Source: SCN-70-22 sp046327755
Lineage (GTDB): Bacteria; Gemmatimonadota; Gemmatimonadetes; Gemmatimonadales; Gemmatimonadaceae
Assembly (NCBI GenBank): GCA_046327755.1
Contig: JAXLXW010000001.1
Location: 682,001 to 746,000 of the forward strand
DNA: 64,000 bases
Direction: 5' to 3'
Part shown: piece by piece, positions 37,065 through 46,725 of the stretch
How positions within the stretch are numbered: position 1 is the stretch's first letter
How the letters are laid out: the number at the start of each line of letters is the position of its first letter
Notes under the pieces: model-generated
Database searches by the model: none
What the model was told of the DNA's origin: nothing
Seen by the model: only the letters and a program-made list of their open reading frames with translations
Translations under genes and position numbers: made by a program

Positions 37065-38072
37065 TCAGTCTCCGGGTGCTGCGCCGGGGAGTGCGTCGAG
37101 CCATTCGCGCATGGCCAACGCCTCGTCCTGCGAGCCGAGTCGCTCCCAGAGCGCGATGGCCCCCTCAGCCGCCTGGCGCGCCGCCGCGACGTCCCGCACC
37201 GACGACTCCAACTCGGCGAGGGCACGCAACGCCTCGGCCTCCACGAGCGCGCCCTGGTGGTGGCGCGCCAACTCCAGCGCTCGCGAGATGTCGCGTCGTG
37301 CCGCATCGACGCGCCCGTCGGCGAGGTGCGCGAGGCCAGAGAGACGTCGTGCATCGCCCTCGCGAATCGGATCGGTGAGGCGCACGAAGTCGTCGGCGAC
37401 GCGTCGGGCACTGGCACCAGCCAGCTGGACATCGCCGCGCCGGTAGGTGATCTCCGCGCGCCCCAGCCGGGCGAGCGCGACCAACCGTTCGTTGCCGGCG
37501 CCATTGGCGAACTCGATCGCGCGCCGCTCGTACTCGTCGGCGCTGGCAAAGTCACGCACGTCGCGGTAGGTGATCGCCATGTTGTGATAGCACTCGGCCA
37601 TTCCCACCGCGTGGCCGATGCGCTGGTACGCGGGGATGGCGAGGTGGTACATGCCGAGCGCGTGATCGCGCCGCCCGCGCAGGTTGGCGAGGGCGCCCAG
37701 GTTGTTGGTCGCGCGGGCGAGGAGGAGCGTGTCGCCGTCCGCCTGGGCGAGGAGGATGGCGCGATCCCATGCCGCTTCGGCGTCGTCCAGCTCCCCGAGC
37801 TCCCAGCAGGCGGCCCCCAGCATGTTCACCCCACGTCGCAGGGCGGCGCGATCGCCACGCAGCTCGAAGAGCGGGATGGCCTCGCCGAGCCAGACCCTCG
37901 CCCGCTCCGGGAGCCCCAGCCGCAGCGCCGCCTCCGCCAGAAGCAACGCCGCCTCCGATTCCTGCCGGGCGACCGGCGAGCCGTCCAGCAACTCGCGGAC
38001 GCGCGCCCAGTCCCCCGCCTGCGCAGCGGCGCGGGCGAGCGGAAGGATGGGATCGGCGTCAGCGACTAACAT
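37065..38072 (-). CDS. TPR-repeat protein
   Basis: 335 residues, all helical. Repeats are visible from about residue 40: LLLAEAALRLGLPERARVWL, NMLGAACWELGELDDAEAAWD, NNLGALANLRGRRDHALGMYH and HNMAITYRDVRDFASADEYE. It has no signal or membrane segment, so it is probably a cytoplasmic scaffold. The start at 38072 is the first ATG (MLVADADPILP). It follows the lipoprotein gene on the same strand by 65 bases. Confidence 0.8.
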   Translation of the reverse strand: MLVADADPILPLARAAAQAGDWARVRELLDGSPVARQESEAALLLAEAALRLGLPERARVWLGEAIPLFELRGDRAALRRGVNMLGAACWELGELDDAEAAWDRAILLAQADGDTLLLARATNNLGALANLRGRRDHALGMYHLAIPAYQRIGHAVGMAECYHNMAITYRDVRDFASADEYERRAIEFANGAGNERLVALARLGRAEITYRRGDVQLAGASARRVADDFVRLTDPIREGDARRLSGLAHLADGRVDAARRDISRALELARHHQGALVEAEALRALAELESSVRDVAAARQAAEGAIALWERLGSQDEALAMREWLDALPGAAPGD

Positions 38073-38137
38073 GGCGAAGCGGGAATGCGCGGTGGTGGGT
38101 GATGGTGGCCGTGCGAGATGCGGCGGCGTGCGTGGAC

Positions 38138-38833
38138 TCAGTAGGCGATGGCGTAACTGGTGAAGCCGGTGAGCTTGGCCTCGATCTCGTCGGCGCCGAC
38201 CACCAGATTCGAGAGGAGCTTGACCCAGGGCAAGCCGGCCGACTCCTGCTTCCAGATCGCGATGCGCGTGCGCACCGCGTCGTCGCTGGCGTCGCTCTTT
38301 CCGTCGTCGTTGAGGTCCCCGTTGCGCTCGTGGAACGAGAGCTTGAGGTCCGCCGGGTCGGACGGATCGAAGACGAGCCCCGCCGGCGCGAACTCGACGA
38401 CGAGCGACGTCGGGTCGGTCACCCGGAGCGTGATCTGCAGTGAATCGTTGGGGCCGAAGCTCGTCCCGTCGGGGCGCCGCAGGAGCGAGTTCTTGCGCAC
38501 GCGGAAGCGCAGGAACTCGGTCGAGTCGGTCCGGCCGGCGCGCGGCCGATAGTACATGCGGACGATGCGATCCTCGCCCACGCGCGCCCAGAACGACGCG
38601 GTGTTCGACACGAGCGACGGCGCGTTGCGACCGAGCGGGACGAAGGAGAGCCCCGAGGCGGGGACGGACGTCCCCGGCGGCTGTTCCCCCGGCGGCGCCG
38701 TCGAGTCGCCCCCGCAGGCAGTCGCCGCCAGCAGCAACGCCGTCACCAGCAACCGCAGCGACCGCAGCGACCGCGCCGACGTCGGGCGGCGCATCCCCGG
38801 CGTGCGCATGCACTTCGCGTCACCCTTCATCAT
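38138..38833 (-). CDS. Predicted lipoprotein of unknown function
   Basis: 231 residues. A lipoprotein signal (LLVTALLLAATACGGDS) is followed by a Pro/Gly-rich linker (PPGEQPPGTSVP) and a soluble domain with NGDLNDDGKSDASDDAVR, a dockerin-like or calcium-loop-like acidic stretch. GGAGG ten bases before ATG 38833 decides the start. It overlaps the end of the upstream activator gene by 14 bases, so the two are coupled. Confidence 0.65.
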   Translation of the reverse strand: MMKGDAKCMRTPGMRRPTSARSLRSLRLLVTALLLAATACGGDSTAPPGEQPPGTSVPASGLSFVPLGRNAPSLVSNTASFWARVGEDRIVRMYYRPRAGRTDSTEFLRFRVRKNSLLRRPDGTSFGPNDSLQITLRVTDPTSLVVEFAPAGLVFDPSDPADLKLSFHERNGDLNDDGKSDASDDAVRTRIAIWKQESAGLPWVKLLSNLVVGADEIEAKLTGFTSYAIAY

Positions 38834-40241
38834 CGTCCCCTCCGTTGTCGGCAATCCCATCCAGGAGGCGCTGCAGCCGCGGGCGCGAGATCCCGAGGCG
38901 GCGTGCGGCCTCGCTCTTGTTGCCTCCACACAGCGACAGCATCTCACGCGCGGCCGCCTTCTGCAGCTCGGCGATCGTGCAGGGGAAAGCAATGCCTCCC
39001 TCCTGGCTGGAGGCTCGCGCCGGTTCCGCGAGGTCATCGCGATCGAGGACCCCGTCCACTGAGAGCAGCGTGCACCGCTCCATGAGGTTGCGCAGCTCGC
39101 GCACGTTGCCCCCCCACTGCCGCTGCATCAGCTCGCGCTCCGCGCCCGCGGTCAGCGTTGGCGCCGGGATCCCATAGTCGGTGGCGAACTTGTCCAGGAA
39201 GTGGCGCGCGAGCGGGAGGATGTCATCGCGCCGCTGCCGCAGCGCCGGGAGTTCGATCGGGACGACGTTGAGGCGGTAGAAGAGGTCTTCGCGGAACTCG
39301 CCACGCTTCACCGCGGCGGCGAGATCGACGTGCGAGGCCGCGATCACGCGCAGGTCAACCGCGATGTTCTTGGTCCCGCCGACGCGCCGCACCACCCGCT
39401 CTTCCAGCGCGCGCAGCAGCTTCCCCTGCAGGCCTAACGGGAGGTGCCCGATCTCGTCGAGGAAGAGCGTGCCCCCGTTGGCGAGTTCGAACAGCCCGGG
39501 CTTGGCGGCGCTGGCGTCGGTGAACGCCCCCTTCTCGTGGCCGAACAGCTCGCTCTCCAGCAGATGATCGGGGAGCGCCGCGCAATTCACGTCGACGAAC
39601 GGCGCCTCGCGACGCGGTCCGTTGTAGTGGATGGCGCGCGCCATCAACTCCTTCCCCGTTCCGGTCTCGCCGGCGATGAGAACGGTGACGGCCGGATGCG
39701 GGATCACGCGCGACGCACGCGCCAGCGCCGCCTTGATCGCCGCGCTCTCACCCAGAATCCCGGTGAAACGGTACTTCGCGCGCTCCGCCTCCGCGAACTG
39801 TGTGCGTCGCTCCTGCTGCCGCGGGCGCTCGGCGCGTTCACGCAGCCACGATGCCAGGAGCGAGAGGTCGGGCGGGAGCGCGAAGTACTCCGACGCGCCG
39901 GCGCGCACCAGCGTCGCAGCGGTGCGATGGTTCGGAAGCGCCCCGACTGCGACGACGTCGATCCCACTCCCCGACACGCGGCGCACCAGGCTCTCCATCT
40001 CGGCTTCGACGCCGCCGCCCGCGAGCAGCACGGCCGTCGCCCCGCTTCCCGCAAGTTCGCGCGGATCGTTCAGGCGCAGGAGGTCCATGCCGCACTCAGT
40101 CGCCAACCTGGGCCACAGGTCGGCGAACGAATCCGAGAGCGTGAGCAGGGCAAGGGTCGGCACGGGAACGTCTAGGGCGAGAGGGATCGACCCAACGACG
40201 CGCGCGCCACCCGACGCCGCCCTAGCGACGGCCGCGGACAC
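38820..40241 (-). CDS. Sigma-54-type AAA+ activator with degenerate receiver domain
   Basis: 473 residues. Residues about 28-135 resemble a receiver domain, but VLLAGGG stands where the phospho-acceptor Asp should be. The AAA+ domain has GETGTGKE (191-198), ELFGHEKGAFTDA (GAFTDA at 238-243 instead of canonical GAFTGA) and GGTLFLDEIG. A Fis-type HTH closes the protein (GNKSEAARRLGISRPRLQRL). It would remodel RNA polymerase-sigma54, subject to a non-phosphorylation signal. The exact start is uncertain; GTG codons near residue 25 are alternatives. Confidence 0.85.
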   Translation of the reverse strand: MSAAVARAASGGARVVGSIPLALDVPVPTLALLTLSDSFADLWPRLATECGMDLLRLNDPRELAGSGATAVLLAGGGVEAEMESLVRRVSGSGIDVVAVGALPNHRTAATLVRAGASEYFALPPDLSLLASWLRERAERPRQQERRTQFAEAERAKYRFTGILGESAAIKAALARASRVIPHPAVTVLIAGETGTGKELMARAIHYNGPRREAPFVDVNCAALPDHLLESELFGHEKGAFTDASAAKPGLFELANGGTLFLDEIGHLPLGLQGKLLRALEERVVRRVGGTKNIAVDLRVIAASHVDLAAAVKRGEFREDLFYRLNVVPIELPALRQRRDDILPLARHFLDKFATDYGIPAPTLTAGAERELMQRQWGGNVRELRNLMERCTLLSVDGVLDRDDLAEPARASSQEGGIAFPCTIAELQKAAAREMLSLCGGNKSEAARRLGISRPRLQRLLDGIADNGGDDDEG

Positions 40242-40594
40242 GGCGACAACTCGGCGAAGGAGAACGCGTGCACGGCTTCAAGGGCGAGGGACGTCCAGAC
40301 ACGACAGGCAGATCCTTTCGGGGCGTATGGAGTCAGCGAGCAGGTTCTCCCGACTGCCATTCCCCTTGTGCACGGACCGCGCCGATCGCCTGCCGATGTG
40401 ACGTACACTGCAAACCCTTGTGTGATGTGGACTTCCGGCATTTTAGCGCCGAGTGGGTCACGCGAGGCAGCGTTCTCCGCGATACACGCCTGTAACGGGA
40501 TGATACAGCCGCAACGTGCTCGCCGTCAGTGAAATCACCCAACGCGAAATGTTCTGGTACGGGTCGCGAGTGAGGTCACCGATACGGTGCGAGC
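40242..40594. other. 353-bp intergenic region before the methylase-helicase pair
   Basis: This lies between the divergent activator (minus) and methyltransferase (plus) genes and is visibly less GC-rich than its flanks. It should hold the promoter of the pair, but I find no convincing -35/-10 and no inverted repeat strong enough to list. Open frames here are short shadows. Confidence 0.4.
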
Positions 40595-43500
40595 GTGCTC
40601 ACACGCCGCCATGCCACCGATCTGCTGACCCGATTCGCCGACGGGCAGCCGCCGCACGCCATCCTCTCGTTCCTTGGGTTCGGCGAGACACCACTTCCTC
40701 TCGACACGTCGATCGGGCTGCTCGAGGGGCTCCCGCTCGCCCGCGCCGAGGTCGCGACGCCGTCCGTCGCCGGTAGAGGGGGCGGGGCGCGGCGCGCGCT
40801 CCTCGTCGCCGTGGCGCCGCACGTCTCGGTACGCGCCACCGTCACCTCGCTCGCCCAGCGCCTCCATCGCGATGCGCCGCACCACGACTGGTTGCTGCTG
40901 GTCAGCGCCGGGTCGAGCGGCGCACTCGCCAGCTGGCGCAGCGACGGCGCGAAGGCGCGGGTCAGCGCGCTCGTCTTCCAGGGCGAGCGCGTGCTCGAGA
41001 GCGACGCGGAGGTGCTGATGGCGTTGCACGCCGCATCGAGCGGCGACGACGTCGTGGTGCGCGAACGCTGGTGCGAAATCCTGGGGCGTGAGGCGCTGTC
41101 GCACCGTTTCTATCGTGCCCTCGAGCATCACGTGCTCGCCCTGGGCGAGGGGGCGCGCGGGAGCGCCCCATCGGAGGCACGGCGCGAGCTCGCCCTCATC
41201 ACGACGTCGCGCCTCCTCTTCCTCGCCTTCCTGCAATCCCGCGGTTGGCTGGACACGGATGCGGACTTCCTGGCCCGGCACCTCGATCGCGTCCTCGCCT
41301 CGGGGGGCGATGCGCACCGTCGGTTCCTCGAGCCGTTGGCGTTCGGGACGTTGAACACGCGCGTCTCTCAGCGCGCGGCGGCAGCGCGCGCCTTCGGGCG
41401 CGTCCCCTTCCTCAATGGCGGGCTCTTTGCCCGTTCGCCGGTGGAGTGCCGCCACCGGCGCGTGCGCTTCCGCGACGAGGACCTGGGGGCGCTGTTCGAC
41501 GAACTGCTCGCGCGCTACCGCTTCACCGGGCGCGAGCAGCAGCGCGACTGGACCGAGAGCGCCGTCGACCCGGAGATCCTGGGGCGTGCCTTCGAGTCGC
41601 TGATGGCGTCGCGCGAGCGGCGCGACAGCGGGGCGTTCTACACGCCGCACGCCCTCGTGGCGCGCGTCACCGATGCAGCGCTCGAGGACGTGCTTGGCGC
41701 CTCCGGCGTGGTGCGCGATCCATCCCTTGCCTTGCGCAACCCGGCGGCGCTCCCGCCGGACGAGCGCACGGCGATGCACGGCGCCCTCCTCTCGCTCCGC
41801 CTCCTCGACCCGGCGTGCGGTTCGGGGGCCTTCCTCGTCCACGCGCTGGAGCGCGTGGCACACCTGACGTCGGCGTTAGGCGACGAGCGGTCGCCGTCCG
41901 CGCTGCGACGCGCCATGCTGACGTCGTCGATCTTCGGCGTCGACCTCAATCCGATGGCAGTGTGGCTGTGCGAGCTGCGCCTCTGGCTCTCGGTGGTCAT
42001 GGACCTCGACGTCACCGATCCGCTCGACGTCCCGCCGCTGCCGAACCTCGATCGCAACGTGCGCGTGGGCGACACGTTGGCAGGGGGCGACTTCGGCGCA
42101 TCCCGGAGCGGAAGGCGCGACGGAGGATGCACGAGCGCGCCTGCAGGCGCGCGCGACGGCGCGCACGAGGGCGCACGGGCAAGTGCGCCCGAGGTGAGGG
42201 CGACCGCGATCCTGCGCGCGCGTTACGCCCGTGCCACGGGCCCGCGCAAGCTTTCGCTCGCCCGCGCCCTCGATCGCGAGGAACGCCGCGCGGCACGCGC
42301 GGAGCTCGACGATCGCCTGCGTGCCGCGACCGAGGCGCGGCGCGCGCTGGTGCACGCCGCGCGCGGTCGCGACCTGTTCGGCAACCGGCGCGGGGCGGTG
42401 GGGGACGAGCGCCACGCACTCGCCGAACTGCGCCAGCGCGTGCGCGCCATCCGGCAGGCGCAACGCGCCCTCGCGCGCGGCGGCGCACTCCCCTTCCGCT
42501 TCGCGTCGCACTTCGCCGACGTCGCGGCCGCGGGGGGCTTCGACATGGTCCTCGGCAATCCGCCGTGGGTGCGCCTGCATCGCATCCCCGCCGAGAACCG
42601 GGAGGCTTTCCGTCGCGACTTCTCGGTCTTCCGGAACGCTGCGTGGCAGGCAGGGGCCGCAGCGGCCGGCGCCGGGGCCGGCTTTGCGGCGCAGGTCGAC
42701 CTCGCCGCGCTCTTCACGGAGCGATCGATGGCGTTGCTGCGTCCGCGAGGCACGCTGGCACTCCTCCTCCCCCTCAAACTCTGGCGCTCACTGGCCGGAG
42801 GCGGCGTGCGACGCCTGCTCGGCGCCGAGCACGAATTGCAGCTGTTGGAAGACTGGTCCGAGGCGCCGGCCTCGTTCGACGCCGCGGCGTATCCGTCGCT
42901 GGTCGTGGCGCGACACCGCGGGAGGGTGCAGCTGGCGGCCGGCCGTTCCGACGGCGAGCCCCCGGTCGCGCCGGCCGTCGCGACCGCTGCGTCGCGGGCG
43001 CGCGGACCCGCCCCCCGTGGCGACGCGCCGCCGCCCGTACGGCTCGGCGTGCACCGTCGTGATTTCGCGATCGGCTGGTCGTGCAGCTGGCGGGATGTGC
43101 CGCTCGACGATACGCCGGGAGCCCCGTGGCTCATCCTCCCGCCACCGGCGCGCGCCGCATTCGCTCGGCTCGCCGCCGCAGGCCCGTCGCTCGCCGAGAG
43201 CGGGCTCGGACGCCCGATCCTCGGGGTGAAGTGCGGCTGCAACGATGCCTTCCTGGTCGACAGTGTCGCGAATGGACTCGTGCACGCGGTGGTGCGAGGC
43301 GCGGGACGCGAGGGAACGCTGGAAGCGTCGCTCCTGCGCCCGGTGCTGCGCGGCGAGCAGGCGCGGTCCTGGTCGCCGAGGGCGACGACCGAACGCATCA
43401 TCTGGACGCACGATGCCGCGGGACGCCCGCTGGCGACGCTGCCGCCGCACGCCGCGCGATGGCTCGGTCGCTGGCGCGGCGACCTCTCGCGCCGCACGGA

Positions 43501-43963
43501 CCTTCGCGGCTCGCGCGCCTGGTGGTCGCTGCATCGCATCGAGGCCGCCGCATCGTCGCGTCCCCGCGTGGTGTGGGCCGACATGAGTCGCGGGCCTCGC
43601 GCCTGCATCCTTCCGGCGCACTCGCCCGTCGTCCCGCTCAACAGCTGCTACGTCGCCACCTGCCGTGACGACACCGACGCGGCGGCGCTCGCCGCGCTGC
43701 TCAACTCCCCGCTCGCCGGCGCCTGGCTCGATGCGCTCGCCGAGCCGGCGCGCGGCGGCTTTCGGCGGTATCTCGGGTGGACGGTCGCCCGACTGCCGAT
43801 CCCCGCCGACTGGGGACGCGCGCGCGACCTCCTCGCCCCGCTCGGGCAGCGCGGCGTGGCAGGCGAGGCGCTGGGGAGCGACGAACTCCTTGCCGCCGTC
43901 GTCGCGGCGTATCGCGTTCGCCCGGCGCTGGCGCGCGCCCTCGTCGAGTGGACCTGGCGATGA
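40595..43963 (+). CDS. Large Eco57I/PglX-like N6-adenine DNA methyltransferase
   Basis: 1122 residues. After an N-terminal region (1-170) comes a helical segment (FYRALEHHVLALG, RLLFLAFLQSRGWLD) typical of large type IIG/PglX enzymes. The methylase domain follows: GAFYTPHALV (near 346), motif I DPACGSGAF (from Asp405), and motif IV NPPW (from Asn655). The last 350 residues fit a target-recognition region (ILGVKCGCNDAF, LNSPLAGAWLDAL). I see no PD-(D/E)xK nuclease. The start is GTG, and the stop overlaps the helicase gene ATG (ATGA). It would methylate adenine in host DNA and, with the helicase, probably act in phage defence. Confidence 0.82.
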   Translation: MLTRRHATDLLTRFADGQPPHAILSFLGFGETPLPLDTSIGLLEGLPLARAEVATPSVAGRGGGARRALLVAVAPHVSVRATVTSLAQRLHRDAPHHDWLLLVSAGSSGALASWRSDGAKARVSALVFQGERVLESDAEVLMALHAASSGDDVVVRERWCEILGREALSHRFYRALEHHVLALGEGARGSAPSEARRELALITTSRLLFLAFLQSRGWLDTDADFLARHLDRVLASGGDAHRRFLEPLAFGTLNTRVSQRAAAARAFGRVPFLNGGLFARSPVECRHRRVRFRDEDLGALFDELLARYRFTGREQQRDWTESAVDPEILGRAFESLMASRERRDSGAFYTPHALVARVTDAALEDVLGASGVVRDPSLALRNPAALPPDERTAMHGALLSLRLLDPACGSGAFLVHALERVAHLTSALGDERSPSALRRAMLTSSIFGVDLNPMAVWLCELRLWLSVVMDLDVTDPLDVPPLPNLDRNVRVGDTLAGGDFGASRSGRRDGGCTSAPAGARDGAHEGARASAPEVRATAILRARYARATGPRKLSLARALDREERRAARAELDDRLRAATEARRALVHAARGRDLFGNRRGAVGDERHALAELRQRVRAIRQAQRALARGGALPFRFASHFADVAAAGGFDMVLGNPPWVRLHRIPAENREAFRRDFSVFRNAAWQAGAAAAGAGAGFAAQVDLAALFTERSMALLRPRGTLALLLPLKLWRSLAGGGVRRLLGAEHELQLLEDWSEAPASFDAAAYPSLVVARHRGRVQLAAGRSDGEPPVAPAVATAASRARGPAPRGDAPPPVRLGVHRRDFAIGWSCSWRDVPLDDTPGAPWLILPPPARAAFARLAAAGPSLAESGLGRPILGVKCGCNDAFLVDSVANGLVHAVVRGAGREGTLEASLLRPVLRGEQARSWSPRATTERIIWTHDAAGRPLATLPPHAARWLGRWRGDLSRRTDLRGSRAWWSLHRIEAAASSRPRVVWADMSRGPRACILPAHSPVVPLNSCYVATCRDDTDAAALAALLNSPLAGAWLDALAEPARGGFRRYLGWTVARLPIPADWGRARDLLAPLGQRGVAGEALGSDELLAAVVAAYRVRPALARALVEWTWR

Positions 43964-46710
43964 CGCGCCTAACGCCACGACCGATCGATCGACCGATGGA
44001 GCGACCGATCGAGCGACCGATCGAGCGACCGATCGAGCGACCGATGGAGCGACTCGCGCGTGGGACGCTGGCCACGCGCTCCGTCGGCGTCCCGGCACGC
44101 GTGCGCAGCTTCGTGCGTCACTGCCTGCGACAGCTCGAGGAAGAGGCGAGCGCGAGCGGCCCCGCGCTCGGCGAGATCACGCTGCTCCCGCACCAGGTGG
44201 CGGGCGCGGCGCGTCTCAGGACGATCCTGCAGCGCCACGGCGGGGCCCTGCTCGCCGACGAGGTGGGGCTCGGGAAGACCTACACCGCTCTTGCCGTCGC
44301 GCGCGGCTCCGGCCCCGTCCTCGTCGTTGCCCCGGCATCGGTGCGCGACATGTGGCGCGACGCGAGTGCGCGCTGCGCCGTTCCCGTGACCGTTGTCTCG
44401 TACGAACAACTCAGCGCTGGTCGCCTTCCCTCCGAAGCACGATGGTCTCTCGTGATCCTCGACGAGGCGCACCGCGCGCGCACGCCGACCACGCGACGCT
44501 ACCAGGCCATCGCGCAGCTCGCGGTGGGGTCGCAGGTGCTCCTCCTCAGCGCCACGCCGGTCCACAATCGTCGGGACGACCTCGACGCCCTCCTCGCGCT
44601 CTTCATTGGGGGCGGCGCCGCCGCGCTCGACGTGAACACGCTCGGGGCGCTCATCGTCCGGCGGCGCGTCGACGACGTGGGGCCGCACCTTCCGGCGCTC
44701 GGCGCCGTGCAACGCCACCCGCTCCCTCGGGCACCGGCGGTGCTCGACGCCATGCGCACGCTGCCGCCCCCGCTCCCCCCGGCGGACGGAGGCGTGGCCA
44801 GGGCGCTCGTGGCATTGCAACTGACGAGAGCCTGGTGCTCGAGCGATGCCGCGCTCCTCGCGGCCATCCGCCGTCGCCTGGCGACGGCCACCGCCATCGA
44901 GCACGCACTGTCCGCCGGGCGACTCCCCACGCACCGCGACCTCGCAGCGTGGACCGCGGCACCTGACGGCAGCGTCCAACTCGCCTTTCCGGAGTTGGTC
45001 ACCTCCGCCGCTCCTTCAGGCGACGTCACCGCACAACTCGCCGTGGTGCGCTGGCACGCCGACGCGCTGCGCGCCCTGCGTGCGCTCGTGCGCACGCACG
45101 CCGCGCGAGACGACGTGCGCGTGGCCACGCTCCGCCGCATTCTCGACGCACATCGCGATCGACAGGTCGTCGTCTTCACGCACTCCGCCGAGACCGCCGA
45201 GTCCGTCTTTCGCGCGCTTCGTGACAGCGCGCGCGTGGCGCTCCTCACCGGACGGGGCGCATGCATCGCCAGCGGCCCCGTTCCCCGCGCCGAGCTCCTG
45301 GCGGCCTTTGCACCTGACAGTGACCGACTGCGACGAGCCACCGACATCGCGCGCGTCGACGTCCTGGTGGCGAGCGATGTGGTGAGCGAGGGCGTCAACC
45401 TGCACGCCGCATCGGTGATCGTGCACCTGGATCTCCCCTGGACCGTCGCCCGCTTCGAGCAACGCATGGGACGGGTGCGACGCATCGGATCGGCGCACGA
45501 CGAGATCACCTCGCACCTCATCCTCCCCCCCGCCGACGCTGAGGAACTGGGCAGCACGCTGCGCCTCCTCGCCCGAAAGGCACAACTTGCCGCCGGCACC
45601 GTCGGGGCCTCGTCGATCCTGCTGGGCGCGGAGGCGTGGGCGCCGCAGTCCAAGGGAGAGGAGGAGCACGCACCCGCCACCTTCCGGCGTGCGGTCGTCA
45701 CGCGGTTGCGAGCCATCGAGCGCGCGAGCGGGCGCGCCTCCGCCGCGAGCGCGCCGTCCGAGGCACCGACGCACACACCGCCCCTCGCGCGCGCCGCACC
45801 TCTCCGCGCCGCGGTGCGCGCCGACTGCCCGGTCGCGGTCCCCGGGCTCGATACGCCTCGGACGCTTGCCCTCGTGCGCGTTGCGCGCGACGCGCGGCTT
45901 GTCGTCGCATCGGCCACTGGGGCGAGCGACGCCTCGCACGACGTCTGCGCGGTGCTGGATCGCATGGTCGAGGCGTGGGCGCGAGACGCTGGCGATCGTG
46001 ACGCGAGTGCCGCCGGCAGCGGTGGCGCGCCGCGCCACGTGACGCGTGCCGCCGACGAACCGGACGCCGTCAGCAGCAACGGACCGACGACGCGCGCCGT
46101 CGAGGAAGCGACGACCCAATCATCCGTCGCGTCGCCGGCGCACGCGACCGAACGCGCCATCCTCGCCTGGTGCGCACACGAGACCGCACGGCGACATTTG
46201 CGCGGCGAGGTCGCCCACGACTCGCTCGCCCATCGGCGCCTGCTGCGCGCCCTCGCCACCGCGGTCGCCCGCGCCTCGCGCACGCGACGAGCGCGTGTGG
46301 CCGCACGCGCCGCCACCGCACGCGCGCTCGCACGGGACCACTCCGGCGCCGGCGCCGACCGGATCCTCGACGAGCTCTCGGCATCCGCCCCGTTCGCCGC
46401 ATCGCTCGGCGCGATCAGCCGCCGTTCGTCGAGGGGCGCGCCGACTTCCGTCGCGCGTTCGCCGCGAGGGGGCGAGCGAGCGACCGCTCGAGCCACCGTC
46501 GCCACAACGTCGAAGGACGCGCACGACGAGGCGTGGCTCGAGCACGTGCTGCGCCGTCTCTCCGAAACGCCGACCCGTCCGGCGTTCGCCCCTTCAAACG
46601 AACCGCCTGTACCCTCCAGTGACGACCGAGGCGCGTTCCCAGCGGAGACCGACCAGACCGTCACGGTGCTCGCGATGCTCACGCTCATTCCCGACGCTCC
46701 CAGTCCGTGA
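43960..46710 (+). CDS. SNF2-family DNA helicase/translocase, methylase partner
   Basis: 916 residues. Motif I is DEVGLGKT (100-107), motif II DEAH (168-171), motif III SATP (from 197), and the C-terminal helicase lobe has VVVFTHSAETAE, SDVVSEGVNLHAAS and QRMGRVRRIGS (Gln501 on). It resembles DISARM DrmD and other defence-linked SNF2 translocases. The N terminus is a repeat of RPIE units; the last 350 residues are Ala/Arg-rich and unrecognised. It overlaps the methylase gene by 4 bases. No nuclease domain is seen in either partner. Confidence 0.8.
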   Translation: MTRLTPRPIDRPMERPIERPIERPIERPMERLARGTLATRSVGVPARVRSFVRHCLRQLEEEASASGPALGEITLLPHQVAGAARLRTILQRHGGALLADEVGLGKTYTALAVARGSGPVLVVAPASVRDMWRDASARCAVPVTVVSYEQLSAGRLPSEARWSLVILDEAHRARTPTTRRYQAIAQLAVGSQVLLLSATPVHNRRDDLDALLALFIGGGAAALDVNTLGALIVRRRVDDVGPHLPALGAVQRHPLPRAPAVLDAMRTLPPPLPPADGGVARALVALQLTRAWCSSDAALLAAIRRRLATATAIEHALSAGRLPTHRDLAAWTAAPDGSVQLAFPELVTSAAPSGDVTAQLAVVRWHADALRALRALVRTHAARDDVRVATLRRILDAHRDRQVVVFTHSAETAESVFRALRDSARVALLTGRGACIASGPVPRAELLAAFAPDSDRLRRATDIARVDVLVASDVVSEGVNLHAASVIVHLDLPWTVARFEQRMGRVRRIGSAHDEITSHLILPPADAEELGSTLRLLARKAQLAAGTVGASSILLGAEAWAPQSKGEEEHAPATFRRAVVTRLRAIERASGRASAASAPSEAPTHTPPLARAAPLRAAVRADCPVAVPGLDTPRTLALVRVARDARLVVASATGASDASHDVCAVLDRMVEAWARDAGDRDASAAGSGGAPRHVTRAADEPDAVSSNGPTTRAVEEATTQSSVASPAHATERAILAWCAHETARRHLRGEVAHDSLAHRRLLRALATAVARASRTRRARVAARAATARALARDHSGAGADRILDELSASAPFAASLGAISRRSSRGAPTSVARSPRGGERATARATVATTSKDAHDEAWLEHVLRRLSETPTRPAFAPSNEPPVPSSDDRGAFPAETDQTVTVLAMLTLIPDAPSP
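43978..44049 (+). repeat. 12-bp tandem repeat encoding RP(I/M)(D/E) units
   Basis: Six consecutive 12-bp units close to CGACCGATCGAG encode RPID, RPME, RPIE, RPIE, RPIE, RPME at residues 7-30 of the helicase. They are within the first 30 codons and could vary in number by slippage without breaking the frame. Confidence 0.85.
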
Positions 46711-46725
46711 GCTATCCTTCCCGGC

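Noticed and set aside
43978..44049. 12-bp array in the helicase gene as a CRISPR or iteron origin
   Set aside because: No spacers and it is in frame within the coding sequence; no replication gene or AT-rich origin nearby.
40595..46710. Methylase-helicase pair as a complete DISARM or BREX system
   Set aside because: Core genes of those systems (drmA/B/C; brxA/B/C, pglZ) are absent in both flanks.
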